From Radiobacillus kanasensis (GTDB taxonomy: Bacteria > Bacillota > Bacilli > Bacillales > Amphibacillaceae): DNA of 64,000 bases. Location of the stretch: NCBI RefSeq assembly GCF_021049245.1, contig NZ_CP088020.1, forward strand, positions 3,168,001 to 3,232,000, read 5' to 3'. Shown one piece after another: positions 55,680-64,000 of this stretch. The notes under the pieces are model-generated. The model saw nothing but the letters and a program-made list of their open reading frames with translations, searched no databases and was not told the origin of the DNA. The position numbers and the translations under genes are program-made. Numbering within the stretch: position 1 is the first letter of the stretch; each line of letters opens with the position of its first letter.

Positions 55680-55705
55680 GGTATCCCGGAGTTCCGCGGG
55701 ATACC
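55680..55705 (-). other. Stem-loop after the galactoside binding-protein gene
   Basis: GGTATCCCG and CGGGATACC form a perfect 9-bp stem with an 8-nt loop, with no U-tract. Confidence 0.6.
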
Positions 55706-55722
55706 CCTAGTAAATTGCTTCC

Positions 55723-57015
55723 TTATTTTATTTGAGCTTCTGCTTGAGCCTGTGCATCTTTAAGGACTGTTTCTAAATCCTTACCATCTAGATAATTTTG
55801 CATTTCCACAGATAGGATGTCATCGATGGCATACGTATGCATCCCGTAATTCACACCTTTAATGCTATCTGTCCATTCAGAGAAATCAGCGATTATTTTC
55901 TGACCTCCAAAGAACTCATCCGGTTGGTTATAAGCTTCCCCTCCCGCTGCAGGAAGGTAAGTACCAATAGCTCCAATCTCTGTAACCAATTCCTGATAAA
56001 ATTCTGTGTTCGATCCAAAAGTATTTGCTAAAAACTTCGCAGCCTTTTCTTTCCCATCTATATTCAGCACATAAAACGAACTACCACCTAAGTTGGAGGC
56101 ATTAACAGAATCCTCAACCGATAATTTCGGTGTTGGAACAACGGCCCATTTCCCTGACTGGGATGCCTCTGCCTTAACACTAGGAGTAATCCAGTTACCA
56201 GTTGGAACAGTGGCAACATCCCCGCTATTAAATGCAGCAACAAACTGACTCCAATCCGAATTAATCTTCACAATATTGGCATCCATCATTTCTTTATAAA
56301 TCTTAAAAGCCTTTTTTAACGCTTCATTTTCAGCGATATACGGAGTAGTTCCGTCCTCTTCTACATACCAGGCACCAGCTGTTTGAATCATAATGCGTAG
56401 TTCACCAAGGTTGTTCGGGTCTAGGGTTAACATGTCCTTACCTGTTTTCGCTTTTACTTCTTTTCCAATTTCGATGTATTCTTGCCAAGTAATGTTCGTC
56501 AAATCCTCCACTGTATATCCTGCTTCCTCTAGGTAGTCTGTTCGAACATAAAGACCGGTAACTCCAGAATCAAAAGGTAAACCGTATTGTTTCCCATCTA
56601 AGCTTGTCGTTGCAATTTTATATGGGGCAAAATCATCTGGATTGATATATTCGGAAATATCGAAAAAGGCGTCTGGATAGGATTGCAAGAAACTTTGAGC
56701 ACGGTAGTCCTCAATTAATACAATGTTCGGCATTCCTTTCATCGTTCCAGAGCTCAGACCTGTATTCAGCTTCTGAATGATATCTTCCTGAGCATTTTCA
56801 ATGATTTCTAATTCAACCTTTTCTTCCCCATCATAGTATTCCTCCGCCATTTCCAAGGCAGCAATATTAAACTTTGGATCCCAAGCCCATACGGTTGTTG
56901 CCCCGTCTTTTCCTCCAGACTCACCACTAGAACTTGTTTCTTCCCCATCGGAAGAACATGCAACTAAAGCTAGTAGACAAAAAATAAGTACCAATGAATA
57001 GCAAATTTTTTTCAT
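55723..57015 (-). CDS. Galactoside-binding lipoprotein
   Basis: 430 aa. Lipoprotein signal ends LLALVAC-SSDGEE, followed by the family 1 binding fold (TTVWAWDPKFNIAALEMAEEYY). It supplies the permease pair downstream. A cre site lies about 25 bp before the ATG. The ligand (galacto-, raffinose- or galactan-type oligosaccharides) is inferred from the GH36 and GH42 genes. Confidence 0.87.
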   Translation of the reverse strand: MKKICYSLVLIFCLLALVACSSDGEETSSSGESGGKDGATTVWAWDPKFNIAALEMAEEYYDGEEKVELEIIENAQEDIIQKLNTGLSSGTMKGMPNIVLIEDYRAQSFLQSYPDAFFDISEYINPDDFAPYKIATTSLDGKQYGLPFDSGVTGLYVRTDYLEEAGYTVEDLTNITWQEYIEIGKEVKAKTGKDMLTLDPNNLGELRIMIQTAGAWYVEEDGTTPYIAENEALKKAFKIYKEMMDANIVKINSDWSQFVAAFNSGDVATVPTGNWITPSVKAEASQSGKWAVVPTPKLSVEDSVNASNLGGSSFYVLNIDGKEKAAKFLANTFGSNTEFYQELVTEIGAIGTYLPAAGGEAYNQPDEFFGGQKIIADFSEWTDSIKGVNYGMHTYAIDDILSVEMQNYLDGKDLETVLKDAQAQAEAQIK

Positions 57016-57039
57016 TTCTTTAAAAATCCCCCTTTTTAT

Positions 57040-57053
57040 TGTAAGCGCTTACT
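57040..57053. promoter_or_regulatory. Candidate cre site of the galactoside operon
   Basis: TGTAAGCGCTTACT matches 13 of 14 cre positions and is itself nearly palindromic. Confidence 0.65.
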
Positions 57054-57076
57054 AATATATCCCCATCATATCACCT

Positions 57077-57104
57077 AAAAAAATAAGACCGTTAGAACGA
57101 TCTT
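57077..57104 (-). terminator. Terminator of the galactoside two-component operon
   Basis: On the minus strand AAGATCG pairs with CGGTCTT (one wobble) with a 6-nt loop, followed by A and seven T residues. It separates the sensor/regulator genes from the importer operon. Confidence 0.7.
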
Positions 57105-57113
57105 TAGAAGATG

Positions 57114-57150
57114 AGTTGGAAATATTTTAGGTGGAATTCTATTTCCAACT
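57114..57150. promoter_or_regulatory. 11-bp inverted repeat upstream of the galactoside importer
   Basis: AGTTGGAAATA (57114-57124) and TATTTCCAACT (57140-57150) are exact reverse complements separated by 15 bp. There is no U-tract. It may be an operator for the adjacent AraC-type response regulator or an RNA hairpin. Confidence 0.45.
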
Positions 57151-57201
57151 ACAATTTGTATATTCTTTATAAATTGGCACTTTTTTTAGATGATCCTTTC
57201 T

Positions 57202-58980
57202 TTAGCCCTTTAAATTAGGCAGCTTAATTTGAACCCTAGTCCCTTCGCCTCGTTCACTCATCATATCAACACCGTAGTTCTTTCCGTATAACAGCTGAAT
57301 TCGTTCATGAACATTGGAGACGCCAATACCGCTAAATAATTGCTTATCCGCTTTCCGTTTCGATTTAAAATCCTTAACCTCCTCGACGTTCATTCCATCT
57401 CCGTTGTCGACCACTTCGCAGATAAGTTTATTTTCTTGTTCCGAAATGAATACTTGAATATATCCATTCTTCTTTAACGTGAATGCATGAAAAAAAGCGT
57501 TCTCAATAAATGGTTGAATAACAAGTTTCGGTATATGATACGAAAGACAAGTAGGAGAAACAAAGTAACTCACTTTGATTCCGTCTCCATATCTTGCTTG
57601 ATTGATTTGTACATAGTTTTTTAAATTTACAACTTCTTGTTCAACCGAAATAGTCTCGTTCACATCTCTTAGCGCGCTTTGGAGTAAAGAGATAAGAGAG
57701 TGAATGGTTTCCGTTGCTTTTTCTTTTTGTCCTTGATGAACCATGAACTTTACAGAGGTAAGGGTATTGTATAAAAAGTGTGGATTGATTTGGTGCTGTA
57801 ATGCTTCTAACTCTGCTTTTCTTTGTTTTTTCTCTGTTTTAACTATGATTTCTACATATTCATGCAGTTCATTAAGCATATAATTAAAGGCATTGGCAAT
57901 TTTCTTCGCTTCATATCCTCCACTTTCCGAAACCTGCTTATTGAAATCATATTTTGCCATATTCGAGATCTGGTTGACTATATGGGTTAAAGATTTCGTC
58001 ATCCTTCTCGACATAATAAACACAACGAATACGGCAATCACTACAATTCCTACACTTATCAGGATGAGTTCCTTTATGTTAATTAATTGGTCCATGACCG
58101 AATCCTTACTAATAATATTTACCAAATACATGTCGAAAGTAGGTAAATAATCAGCTAATAAAATCTGGTTCTCTCCAAATAATCGAATCTCCTGATAATT
58201 TATATTCTGTTCACTAGATTCTATGGACCTTTCTTTTAGTTTTTTCGACTTCTCCCCTATCATGCTTTCCCTACTACTTGAAACAATTCTTCCACTACTA
58301 TCTAATAGAAAAACTTGGTTTTCCTCACTCGTATATCCATCATAAAACTTTTTTAAATCCTTTTCTTTTATGGAAATGTGGAGAACACCATAAATATGAT
58401 TGCTCATTCGTTCCTTAAGTGCCTTAGATGCAACAATTAAGGATTCTTTGCCTGACTTTTCTGACGGAAGGAACTGATAGAGAATCTCATCTGGGTGATG
58501 GTGAGCGTTATCGGTTATATCGAGACCCTGCAGTCTTTCCCATGAGGTTGGCCAGGAACTATAATTCATATTGAATAAATGCTGATGCTCCCCCCATACA
58601 ACCATGTTTGCTTCATATGGCTCAATATTCAAATATATCCTTTCTAATTGATGGATAACCTCATAGTTAGAAGTAGCCGTTTGAACGGAACTCATTTTTT
58701 CCGCCGAGAGAACTCGCTTAATGGTTCCGTTGTTCTGAACTTCTATGGAAGCGTTTACAATAGAGTAACTAAAATCCTCAAATCTTGTTTTAATTTGATC
58801 TAGTACTTTATTATTGGTAATACTAAATGTTTCCATAAATAGATTACTAGACATCCTTATTGTGCTAAAAGCAATGAGCACAGAGACACTGATAATACTT
58901 AAGACCATTACGAGAAACATCTTAAAAAATAAATTATTATGACGAATCGTACTTATAACTTTTCTCCATACCCTTTTCAT
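57202..58980 (-). CDS. Membrane sensor histidine kinase of the galactoside system (YesM family)
   Basis: 592 aa. Helices near residues 18-38 (FKMFLVMVLSIISVSVLIAF) and 300-320 flank an outside domain of about 260 residues. HAMP follows, then the phospho-acceptor LQHQINPHFLYNTLTSVKFM, N-box VIQPFIENAFFHAF and G-boxes VVDNGDGMNVE and GIGVSNVHERI. The start overlaps the regulator's stop by 4 bp. It probably senses galactosides and controls the importer operon downstream. Confidence 0.9.
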   Translation of the reverse strand: MKRVWRKVISTIRHNNLFFKMFLVMVLSIISVSVLIAFSTIRMSSNLFMETFSITNNKVLDQIKTRFEDFSYSIVNASIEVQNNGTIKRVLSAEKMSSVQTATSNYEVIHQLERIYLNIEPYEANMVVWGEHQHLFNMNYSSWPTSWERLQGLDITDNAHHHPDEILYQFLPSEKSGKESLIVASKALKERMSNHIYGVLHISIKEKDLKKFYDGYTSEENQVFLLDSSGRIVSSSRESMIGEKSKKLKERSIESSEQNINYQEIRLFGENQILLADYLPTFDMYLVNIISKDSVMDQLINIKELILISVGIVVIAVFVVFIMSRRMTKSLTHIVNQISNMAKYDFNKQVSESGGYEAKKIANAFNYMLNELHEYVEIIVKTEKKQRKAELEALQHQINPHFLYNTLTSVKFMVHQGQKEKATETIHSLISLLQSALRDVNETISVEQEVVNLKNYVQINQARYGDGIKVSYFVSPTCLSYHIPKLVIQPFIENAFFHAFTLKKNGYIQVFISEQENKLICEVVDNGDGMNVEEVKDFKSKRKADKQLFSGIGVSNVHERIQLLYGKNYGVDMMSERGEGTRVQIKLPNLKG

Positions 58981-60506
58981 GATGAAATATCCCGTCGGAA
59001 GTGACTTGGAGAGACACCCTTTATTTTCTTGAACACTTTGCTAAAATAACTATGATCAGAATATCCAACTTCTTGACTAATAGTAGAAATTGTCTTATCA
59101 CTATTTTCCAAGAGCTCGCACGCTTTTTTAATCCTGACTTTGTTCAGATATTCATTAAATCCTTCCTCGTGGTGGGTACTGAAATAGGCGGATAAATAGG
59201 ATGGATTAAAGTGAAAATGTTCCGCTAATTCCGTTAGGCCAAGAGGTTCGGAGTAATGTTTTCCGACATATTCCAATAATTTGACCATATTAGAATGTTC
59301 TTTTTTCTGGTTTTTCGGTAAAACAATATCTTGTGTGTATTCCAAAAACTGATAGAACGGAGGTAAAGCTTCTTTTATATTCCGTGCATCATTCAATGTA
59401 GCAAATAAGCTATACTTATCTCTTTCTAAAGCCTCCGTATTAAAACTCATACTTCCCAAGGTAACAATGATATTAAACATTTGGTTCCCTAAAATAGACT
59501 TAAAATCATGTACACGTAACTGATACTTTTGAGATAAATGGTCTACATAATCTAACAAATAAAAGGTTGCTTCCTCAAATTGGTGGTGTTTATACAACTC
59601 CATCAATTTATTTCGATCCAACTCCAAAGTCTGGTTATTATCTTGTGGTAGCTCATCGTATAAGAACAAGGGCTGATCTGGTAGATAAAAAGAGTACTGC
59701 TGTAAGTTGCCTTTAGCCTTTTCATACTCTTCGTTTATATATTTAAATGAGGAAAAAGGTTGGTGTAAGAATAGTTGAACGTGCTCTCTATTTTCTAAAA
59801 ATTTTATAGAAAGCTGGTGGACGTAATCTCTTATGGATTCCAGATCTGAAGAATCTACGTTTAGTAAATAGCTGAGTTCCCCTTCTTCACGAATAATCTC
59901 TTCCAGTTGATAGGATGGAACATGTTTGTTCAGAAAAGAAATAACTTTATTTCTAGACGGCAACTCATGGTCCGAGGAATACATCATTAAAAAGCAAAAA
60001 TTCGAGAAAGAGAACATAGTGTCTGTTATAGCCTCACTAGATTCATAGCCCTTCACTACTTTCCTTATCGTTTCAGAGGTTGACGGTACAACTTTATAGC
60101 TCTTTTTGCAGAAATCCACATCAGGTATTTTTCGAACAGCTTTATGCAAGGATTGTAATAATTCCTCACCTGTGAGCTTTGGCTTTAATATGTAATCAAC
60201 CACTCCATCCTGAAATGCAGAGTGAACATATTCAAAGTTTTCAAAGCTGCTTAAAACGATTACCTCTACATTGGGATAGTCTCTTTTAATCACCTTGACT
60301 AACTCTTTCCCGTTCATAACTGGCATGACAATGTCTGTTATCACAATGTGAGGATGGTGTTTTTCGATTAACATTAAAGCCTCTTCGCCGTTTGAAGACT
60401 CCCCAATGATTTGGAAACCTTCTGATTCCCAATCGATATAGTTCATAATCCCCTGCCTTATCAACATTTCATCATCTACAATTAATACCTTGCACAATTG
60501 ACCCAT
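58977..60506 (-). CDS. AraC-type response regulator of the galactoside system (YesN family)
   Basis: 509 aa. The receiver domain holds the phospho-acceptor Asp in HIVITDIVMPVMNGKE (near residue 58). A long central linker leads to two helix-turn-helix motifs (LGLTELAEHFHFNPSYLSAYFS; KTISTISQEVGYSDHSYFSKVFKK) at the C-terminus. ATG follows GGGGGAGTAAT. It is the first gene of a two-gene unit with the sensor; a terminator follows the pair. Confidence 0.9.
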   Translation of the reverse strand: MGQLCKVLIVDDEMLIRQGIMNYIDWESEGFQIIGESSNGEEALMLIEKHHPHIVITDIVMPVMNGKELVKVIKRDYPNVEVIVLSSFENFEYVHSAFQDGVVDYILKPKLTGEELLQSLHKAVRKIPDVDFCKKSYKVVPSTSETIRKVVKGYESSEAITDTMFSFSNFCFLMMYSSDHELPSRNKVISFLNKHVPSYQLEEIIREEGELSYLLNVDSSDLESIRDYVHQLSIKFLENREHVQLFLHQPFSSFKYINEEYEKAKGNLQQYSFYLPDQPLFLYDELPQDNNQTLELDRNKLMELYKHHQFEEATFYLLDYVDHLSQKYQLRVHDFKSILGNQMFNIIVTLGSMSFNTEALERDKYSLFATLNDARNIKEALPPFYQFLEYTQDIVLPKNQKKEHSNMVKLLEYVGKHYSEPLGLTELAEHFHFNPSYLSAYFSTHHEEGFNEYLNKVRIKKACELLENSDKTISTISQEVGYSDHSYFSKVFKKIKGVSPSHFRRDISS

Positions 60507-60668
60507 ATTACTCCCCCCACTGTCACAAGATTTTTATCGATGATCTTTTATTCTATTTATACGATAAGTCATCCTCATTATATCACCAGCGCTCTATAAA
60601 AAAATAACCACTATGTCAAATCTCTGATTCCTAGATTTGATTAAGAAGATTATTTTACTTTAAGTCTG

Positions 60669-61210
60669 TGTTCAAAAAGGAGGATAAAAAGCGCAAAGTA
60701 CTTACTCTTAATAAACATCCTTGGATGTAAGTATAAGTGCGACTAAGGCTCTTCCTCACTCCGTTCGTCAATCGCCAAGTCTTCTTTAATATTCAAGGCG
60801 GCGCAGCTACGAGTACAAGCTCGTTGCTTCGGAAGCATAATCACCGCACGCAGAAAAAGTGCTTTTTTTTTTTCAAGGACCGGACTTGCACAGGATGTGC
60901 TGACTTCTGCGTTGTGCACAGGACGTGCACGACTTTAGCAGAAGATCCACTATTCCTTATAGATACATGAGGAAGGCCACTTCTGCGAATAAACCTCTTT
61001 GCTGCCTTGCACCGAGGAATTTCACTTCCTTGAAAGTGCTAGAAGACACAAGTGCACCGGTTTTTGAGAAGCAAGCCAACGCAGAAGTTCAAAGCGATTT
61101 TTACACTATCATAAATATAGTTTTTTGGATGATAGTAAAGTTCAACTAAGTCTTAACCTGCGCCATTCGGCTTGGTTTCACCAAGTTTCCTTTACCGGAC
61201 TTTTTGAACA
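60669..61210. repeat. 542-bp foldback/MITE-like intergenic element
   Basis: The element is bounded by TGTTCAAAAAG (60669-60679) and its exact reverse complement CTTTTTGAACA (61200-61210). It carries several internal dyads, such as GTGCACAGGACGTGCAC and ACTATCAT/ATGATAGT, and repeated ACTTCTGCG/CGCAGAAGT motifs. Base composition is visibly richer in GC than the flanks, and no coding frame looks real. It occupies most of the gap between the galactoside regulator and the SEC-C gene. I recall similar-looking intergenic repeats in halophilic Bacillaceae but cannot confirm copy number here. Confidence 0.55.
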
Positions 61211-61258
61211 TCCTCTATAAGTTTTGTAAAGGATTGCAATGATATAGGAAGGGATAGC

Positions 61259-61301
61259 AAAAAGCCGACTCTTAGTCTCTAACAATTAGGACGAGTCGGC
61301 T
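61259..61301 (-). terminator. Terminator of the SEC-C gene
   Basis: AGCCGACTC and GAGTCGGCT form a perfect 9-bp stem with a 21-nt loop, followed on the minus strand by TTTT. Confidence 0.8.
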
Positions 61302-61338
61302 AAATGATTCAGCTATTAATATATTTAAAAATTATTGG

Positions 61339-63348
61339 TCAACTTTTCAACCATTCAACAAGCTCTCTCTCCCGCTTCCACAAGTTAAGAGACTGGTGAG
61401 CATAGAATGCGGCTTCTTTCGAATCACCAGGTTGATAAGACATTGGGACTGTTTGGGGAAGTCTTTTTTTCCCAACTAAATAATCGATGACATTTGGATT
61501 TACTTCTTTCGCTTTGTCTAAGAGCTTGTTCAATTTAGGAGAAAGACCATTCATCAAGTACTCAATTAAAACAAGATTGTACGCGCCATCCGCAGTATAG
61601 TCTTCCTGGAATCTATCTAGTAAGTTCTTTGCTTTTTGGTAGTCTCTTTTTTGGACATACATGATAAAGAGAACGTATCGGACACCTTGGTTATCGTTCT
61701 CGTTGAGTATTAGTAGTTCTTCAAAATGCTTAACAGCCTCGTCCGTTTTAGCTAACTCAGCTAGTGTCAGGGCATAATTATATTTCGCCCTCATGTATGG
61801 TCTTGTTTCCAAAATAACCCAGAACATACCTTGATTATCTTTGTCTTCGAGAAAGTCCTTACCTAACTCTCTTTCCCCTGCTTCCATACCTTGTTTGTAC
61901 CAGTCCAGAGCTTTAAACGGGCTCGTTTCCGCATCTCCTAGCAGGTTATAAGCATCTGCGTTGTTCGAGTCCAATTTCAATGCCTCTTTTGCTAGTTTCT
62001 TTTGTTTTGGTCCATTTGTCTCGAAAGCTTCATAAACGAGATCCATTGCCTTGTCTCGATCTGTTAACTCCCGATTTCCTCTAGGATTTGGCAGGTTTAT
62101 GAGATTGTTCACATAATTATTAAGTTCATCTATCGAATCGAAATCCTGTCCTTGGATCGCTTCTGTAGCCTCACGCATGGTCTTTTCCAGCACCATCCGA
62201 TTGAAGGGACCTTCCTCAAACTCATCATCTTCATCCATATCTTCTAAAAACATTTCATCGAGAAAGTCTTCATCATCCATATCCAACATTTCGTCCAAGA
62301 AGCCTTCCATCATCTCTAATTCTTCCTTTAAACCATCTTCCAATTGACGATATGCCCTTGAAACGGAGGTAACACTTACACCATACATTTCTGCTACATC
62401 CTTTTGCGTGAAATAGGTGAACGAAGGCAGATTCACATCCATAAAATAATGTAACGCTGCTGCAAAGACTTCTGGTTTACGGATTGTCGGGTGAGCTTTA
62501 TGACAATAAGCATTCCATAGAAGTTTAGCAGACTCAATGAGATCATCCGGATCATCTATAAGTTCCTCCACTTGTTCTTCGTAAAGGTCCGCTACCATTT
62601 CATATATAGGATCGTCCCATTCTATTTCCATTTCTGTATATGGAAAAAAGTTTTCTCCTGTGATGAACGACTTCACGTAATCAGGATAATTTTTATCCAT
62701 GAATTGCTTCTCATCGGTAATTTCACTGTTTTCAAGCTCACTCTTTATAATGGTTTGCAATTCTTTAGATTCTTTAGCCGGAAAATCTAGAGGAAATGCC
62801 CAATAGGAATAGTAACTGCCATAAGGAAGCAGGTGGCCAAATAATAGCCCACCAACCTCTAACTGAAATTCTTTCCTTTTAATTTGCACCTTTATCTTTT
62901 CTGCTGTAAAAAGGTCTTCTACCTCCAACCATTCATCATCTATAAAATTTGTAATAATGGAAAAACTGGAGCTAGTATCAAGCCATGTCTCTAGTTGTTT
63001 TAGGACAGAAGGGCGGACTGATTTTTCCTTCTGTTTCTCTTGAATGAATTCCTCCATAATAGTGTGACCAGATTTAAGCGGGACTTTAAAGGTTATCCAC
63101 ATAAGTATAAGTGTAGCAGTAAGACTTTCATCATCTTCACTCAAAGGAATGGAATCCAGATGCTTGTCTATTATTTTGGAAACTTCAAACTCATGATTTA
63201 TCTCACCATAGTTAACAAGCTCAAATTGCATTCTATCTAATTCGCTTCCAACAACTTGATCTAAAGAAACTACGTTGCTCATACAGCATTTTTTATATTT
63301 TTTCCCACTGCCACATGGGCATGGATCATTCCGTCCTACATTTCCCAT
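61339..63348 (-). CDS. SEC-C zinc motif, HTH and TPR protein
   Basis: 669 aa soluble protein. A SEC-C motif lies at about 6-22 ([15 protein letters not shown]), the zinc finger also found at the SecA tail. A helix-turn-helix-like segment lies near 308-335 ([26 protein letters not shown]), a very acidic stretch near 345-385, and TPR-like repeats from about 425 to 600. This architecture occurs in Bacilli without a known function. It is a single gene with its own terminator. A nucleic-acid or SecB-like binding role is speculative. Confidence 0.75.
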   Translation of the reverse strand: MGNVGRNDPCPCGSGKKYKKCCMSNVVSLDQVVGSELDRMQFELVNYGEINHEFEVSKIIDKHLDSIPLSEDDESLTATLILMWITFKVPLKSGHTIMEEFIQEKQKEKSVRPSVLKQLETWLDTSSSFSIITNFIDDEWLEVEDLFTAEKIKVQIKRKEFQLEVGGLLFGHLLPYGSYYSYWAFPLDFPAKESKELQTIIKSELENSEITDEKQFMDKNYPDYVKSFITGENFFPYTEMEIEWDDPIYEMVADLYEEQVEELIDDPDDLIESAKLLWNAYCHKAHPTIRKPEVFAAALHYFMDVNLPSFTYFTQKDVAEMYGVSVTSVSRAYRQLEDGLKEELEMMEGFLDEMLDMDDEDFLDEMFLEDMDEDDEFEEGPFNRMVLEKTMREATEAIQGQDFDSIDELNNYVNNLINLPNPRGNRELTDRDKAMDLVYEAFETNGPKQKKLAKEALKLDSNNADAYNLLGDAETSPFKALDWYKQGMEAGERELGKDFLEDKDNQGMFWVILETRPYMRAKYNYALTLAELAKTDEAVKHFEELLILNENDNQGVRYVLFIMYVQKRDYQKAKNLLDRFQEDYTADGAYNLVLIEYLMNGLSPKLNKLLDKAKEVNPNVIDYLVGKKRLPQTVPMSYQPGDSKEAAFYAHQSLNLWKRERELVEWLKS

Positions 63349-63462
63349 ATCGAAATCCCTCTTTTACTGAGTATTATTACCGTTATTGTCGCATATAGAG
63401 GGATAGTGTCAAGTGATTATAGTTTCCTTACTGAACAATCCAGTAAACCATCTCATAGACAT

Positions 63463-63490
63463 TAAAAAACAGATGGCTTTACCCATCTGT
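63463..63490 (-). terminator. Terminator of the GAF gene unit
   Basis: On the minus strand ACAGATGG pairs with CCATCTGT with a 6-nt loop, followed by TTTTTT. Confidence 0.8.
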
Positions 63491-63518
63491 CGTTACTTTC
63501 AAACTATCTACACTTGTC

Positions 63519-63686
63519 TCAATTTTTATCTTTTTTTGTTTTCATGTTTCCTTTAAAATCTGTGTACACTTCTAGTAGGCCAAGCTTTTCAGCTTGCTTA
63601 TAGAGTTTTCTTGTACGTTCATGCGATTCACGAAGGGATAATTCTCTTTTTTCTAAAAGACTCATACCATTATTAGAATTTTTCAT
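63519..63686 (-). CDS. Small 55-residue charged protein coupled to the GAF gene
   Basis: ATG 63686 overlaps the GAF gene's end by 14 bp. The product is rich in K, R and E (LEKRELSLRESHERTRKLYKQAEKLGLLEVY) and probably helical. A terminator follows 29 bp after the stop. The overlap, the terminator and the length of the frame support a real gene. It resembles short Spo0E-like or aspartyl-phosphate-phosphatase regulators only in size; no signature was seen. Function unknown. Confidence 0.6.
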   Translation of the reverse strand: MKNSNNGMSLLEKRELSLRESHERTRKLYKQAEKLGLLEVYTDFKGNMKTKKDKN

Positions 63687-64000
63687 GATTTATTCCCCTT
63701 CCTTCACTATCTAACTTAATTTTATCATAATAATATGCTAGTGCGCACATATCTGCATAAAATTTCACAGAACGCTCATCCTCGTGATTAAATCCATCTT
63801 TATTTTCACTTTGAATATTTAGAACACCAACTATTTCCTCACCTATCTTTATAGGTACCCCCAATATGGATTCATATCCGTGCTTAGGAGCAAACCCTTC
63901 AGTGAAAAATTCACTTTCTGTAATGTCGTTTATTAATAAGGTTTTGCCATATGACCAAACATGGCCCGCGAAACCCTCATTTTTCTTGAATCGGCGCTTT
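63673..64000 (-). CDS. GAF-domain protein (partial, N-terminus outside window)
   Basis: About 108 C-terminal residues are visible: GFAGHVWSYGKTLLIND near the edge, SILGVPIKIGEEIVGVLNIQSEN and FNHEDERSVKFYADMCALAYY. These are typical of GAF sensory domains that bind small molecules or nucleotides. The reading frame stays open through base 64000, so anything upstream, such as further GAF or output domains, is unseen. Confidence 0.8.
   Translation of the reverse strand, partial: KRRFKKNEGFAGHVWSYGKTLLINDITESEFFTEGFAPKHGYESILGVPIKIGEEIVGVLNIQSENKDGFNHEDERSVKFYADMCALAYYYDKIKLDSEGRGINHEKF

Noticed and set aside
60737..61149. Plus-strand frames inside the foldback element
   Set aside because: They overlap internal dyads, lack ribosome sites and show low-complexity Phe runs, so they are not credible genes.

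Overview
The window comes from a low-GC Gram-positive spore former, most likely a Bacillaceae member of the Gracilibacillus/Oceanobacillus/Virgibacillus type. The genus is inference; no rRNA or housekeeping marker fixes it. Supporting signs are AT-rich DNA, strong AGGAGG-type ribosome sites with frequent TTG/GTG starts, lipoprotein solute-binding proteins, CcpA (cre) sites, YesM/YesN-type two-component systems, ComK, and a small Sda-like sporulation checkpoint gene. Nearly everything is on the minus strand and most of the window is a plant-cell-wall sugar island.

Region 1 (1-12.0 kb, transcribed right to left): rhamnogalacturonan/pectin. kduD and an IolB/KduI-type isomerase lead, followed by a degenerate M24 peptidase-like protein and a MatE-like membrane protein, then a block syntenic with B. 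subtilis yesMNOPQR (sensor, regulator, binding protein, two permeases, GH105 hydrolase cut by the window edge). A palindromic AACAACGTTGTT operator recurs at kduD, the isomerase and (imperfectly) yesO, suggesting one LacI-type regulator encoded elsewhere. About 1.1 kb between regions 1 and 2 contains an sda-like gene missed by long-ORF searches.

Region 2 (13.0-31.8 kb): glucuronoxylan use. UxuR-like GntR regulator, GH67 alpha-glucuronidase, UxuA, UxuB, an Lpl-type ABC importer, a YesL-like (DUF624) protein, GH39 xylosidase, uronate isomerase, a large GH2 enzyme, a Nif3-like protein and a GH8 exo-oligoxylanase. Aldouronates would be imported whole, cut to xylose and (methyl)glucuronate, and the uronate taken to 2-keto-3-deoxygluconate. 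Two near-identical operators for the GntR protein lie just downstream of good sigma-A promoters (its own and the importer's).

Region 3 (31.9-34.7 kb): a plus-strand J-like membrane protein, a small sigma-70-like factor, and a divergent stand-alone UMP kinase. The kinase is preceded by what looks like a complete ribosome-mediated attenuator: promoter, 21-codon leader ORF, and an intrinsic terminator whose 5' arm contains the leader's stop codon.

Region 4 (34.6-47.5 kb): an acid-sugar catabolic operon with DUF1537 kinase, PdxA2-type dehydrogenase, two DapA-family proteins, a TctCBA importer, an extra unidentified membrane protein, an iron alcohol dehydrogenase and a D-2-hydroxyacid dehydrogenase. 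It is preceded by a PrpR-N/PAS regulator whose AAA+ domain lacks the sigma-54 contact motif. The combination does not match a pathway I can name.

Region 5 (47.5-64 kb): comK with a K-box-like upstream element, a second 2-hydroxyacid dehydrogenase, a galactoside operon (YesN/YesM-type pair, ABC importer, GH36, GH42), a 542-bp element bounded by 11-bp terminal inverted repeats, a SEC-C/HTH/TPR protein, and a GAF protein cut by the window edge. All four solute-binding-protein genes are followed by a strong stem-loop before the next operon gene.
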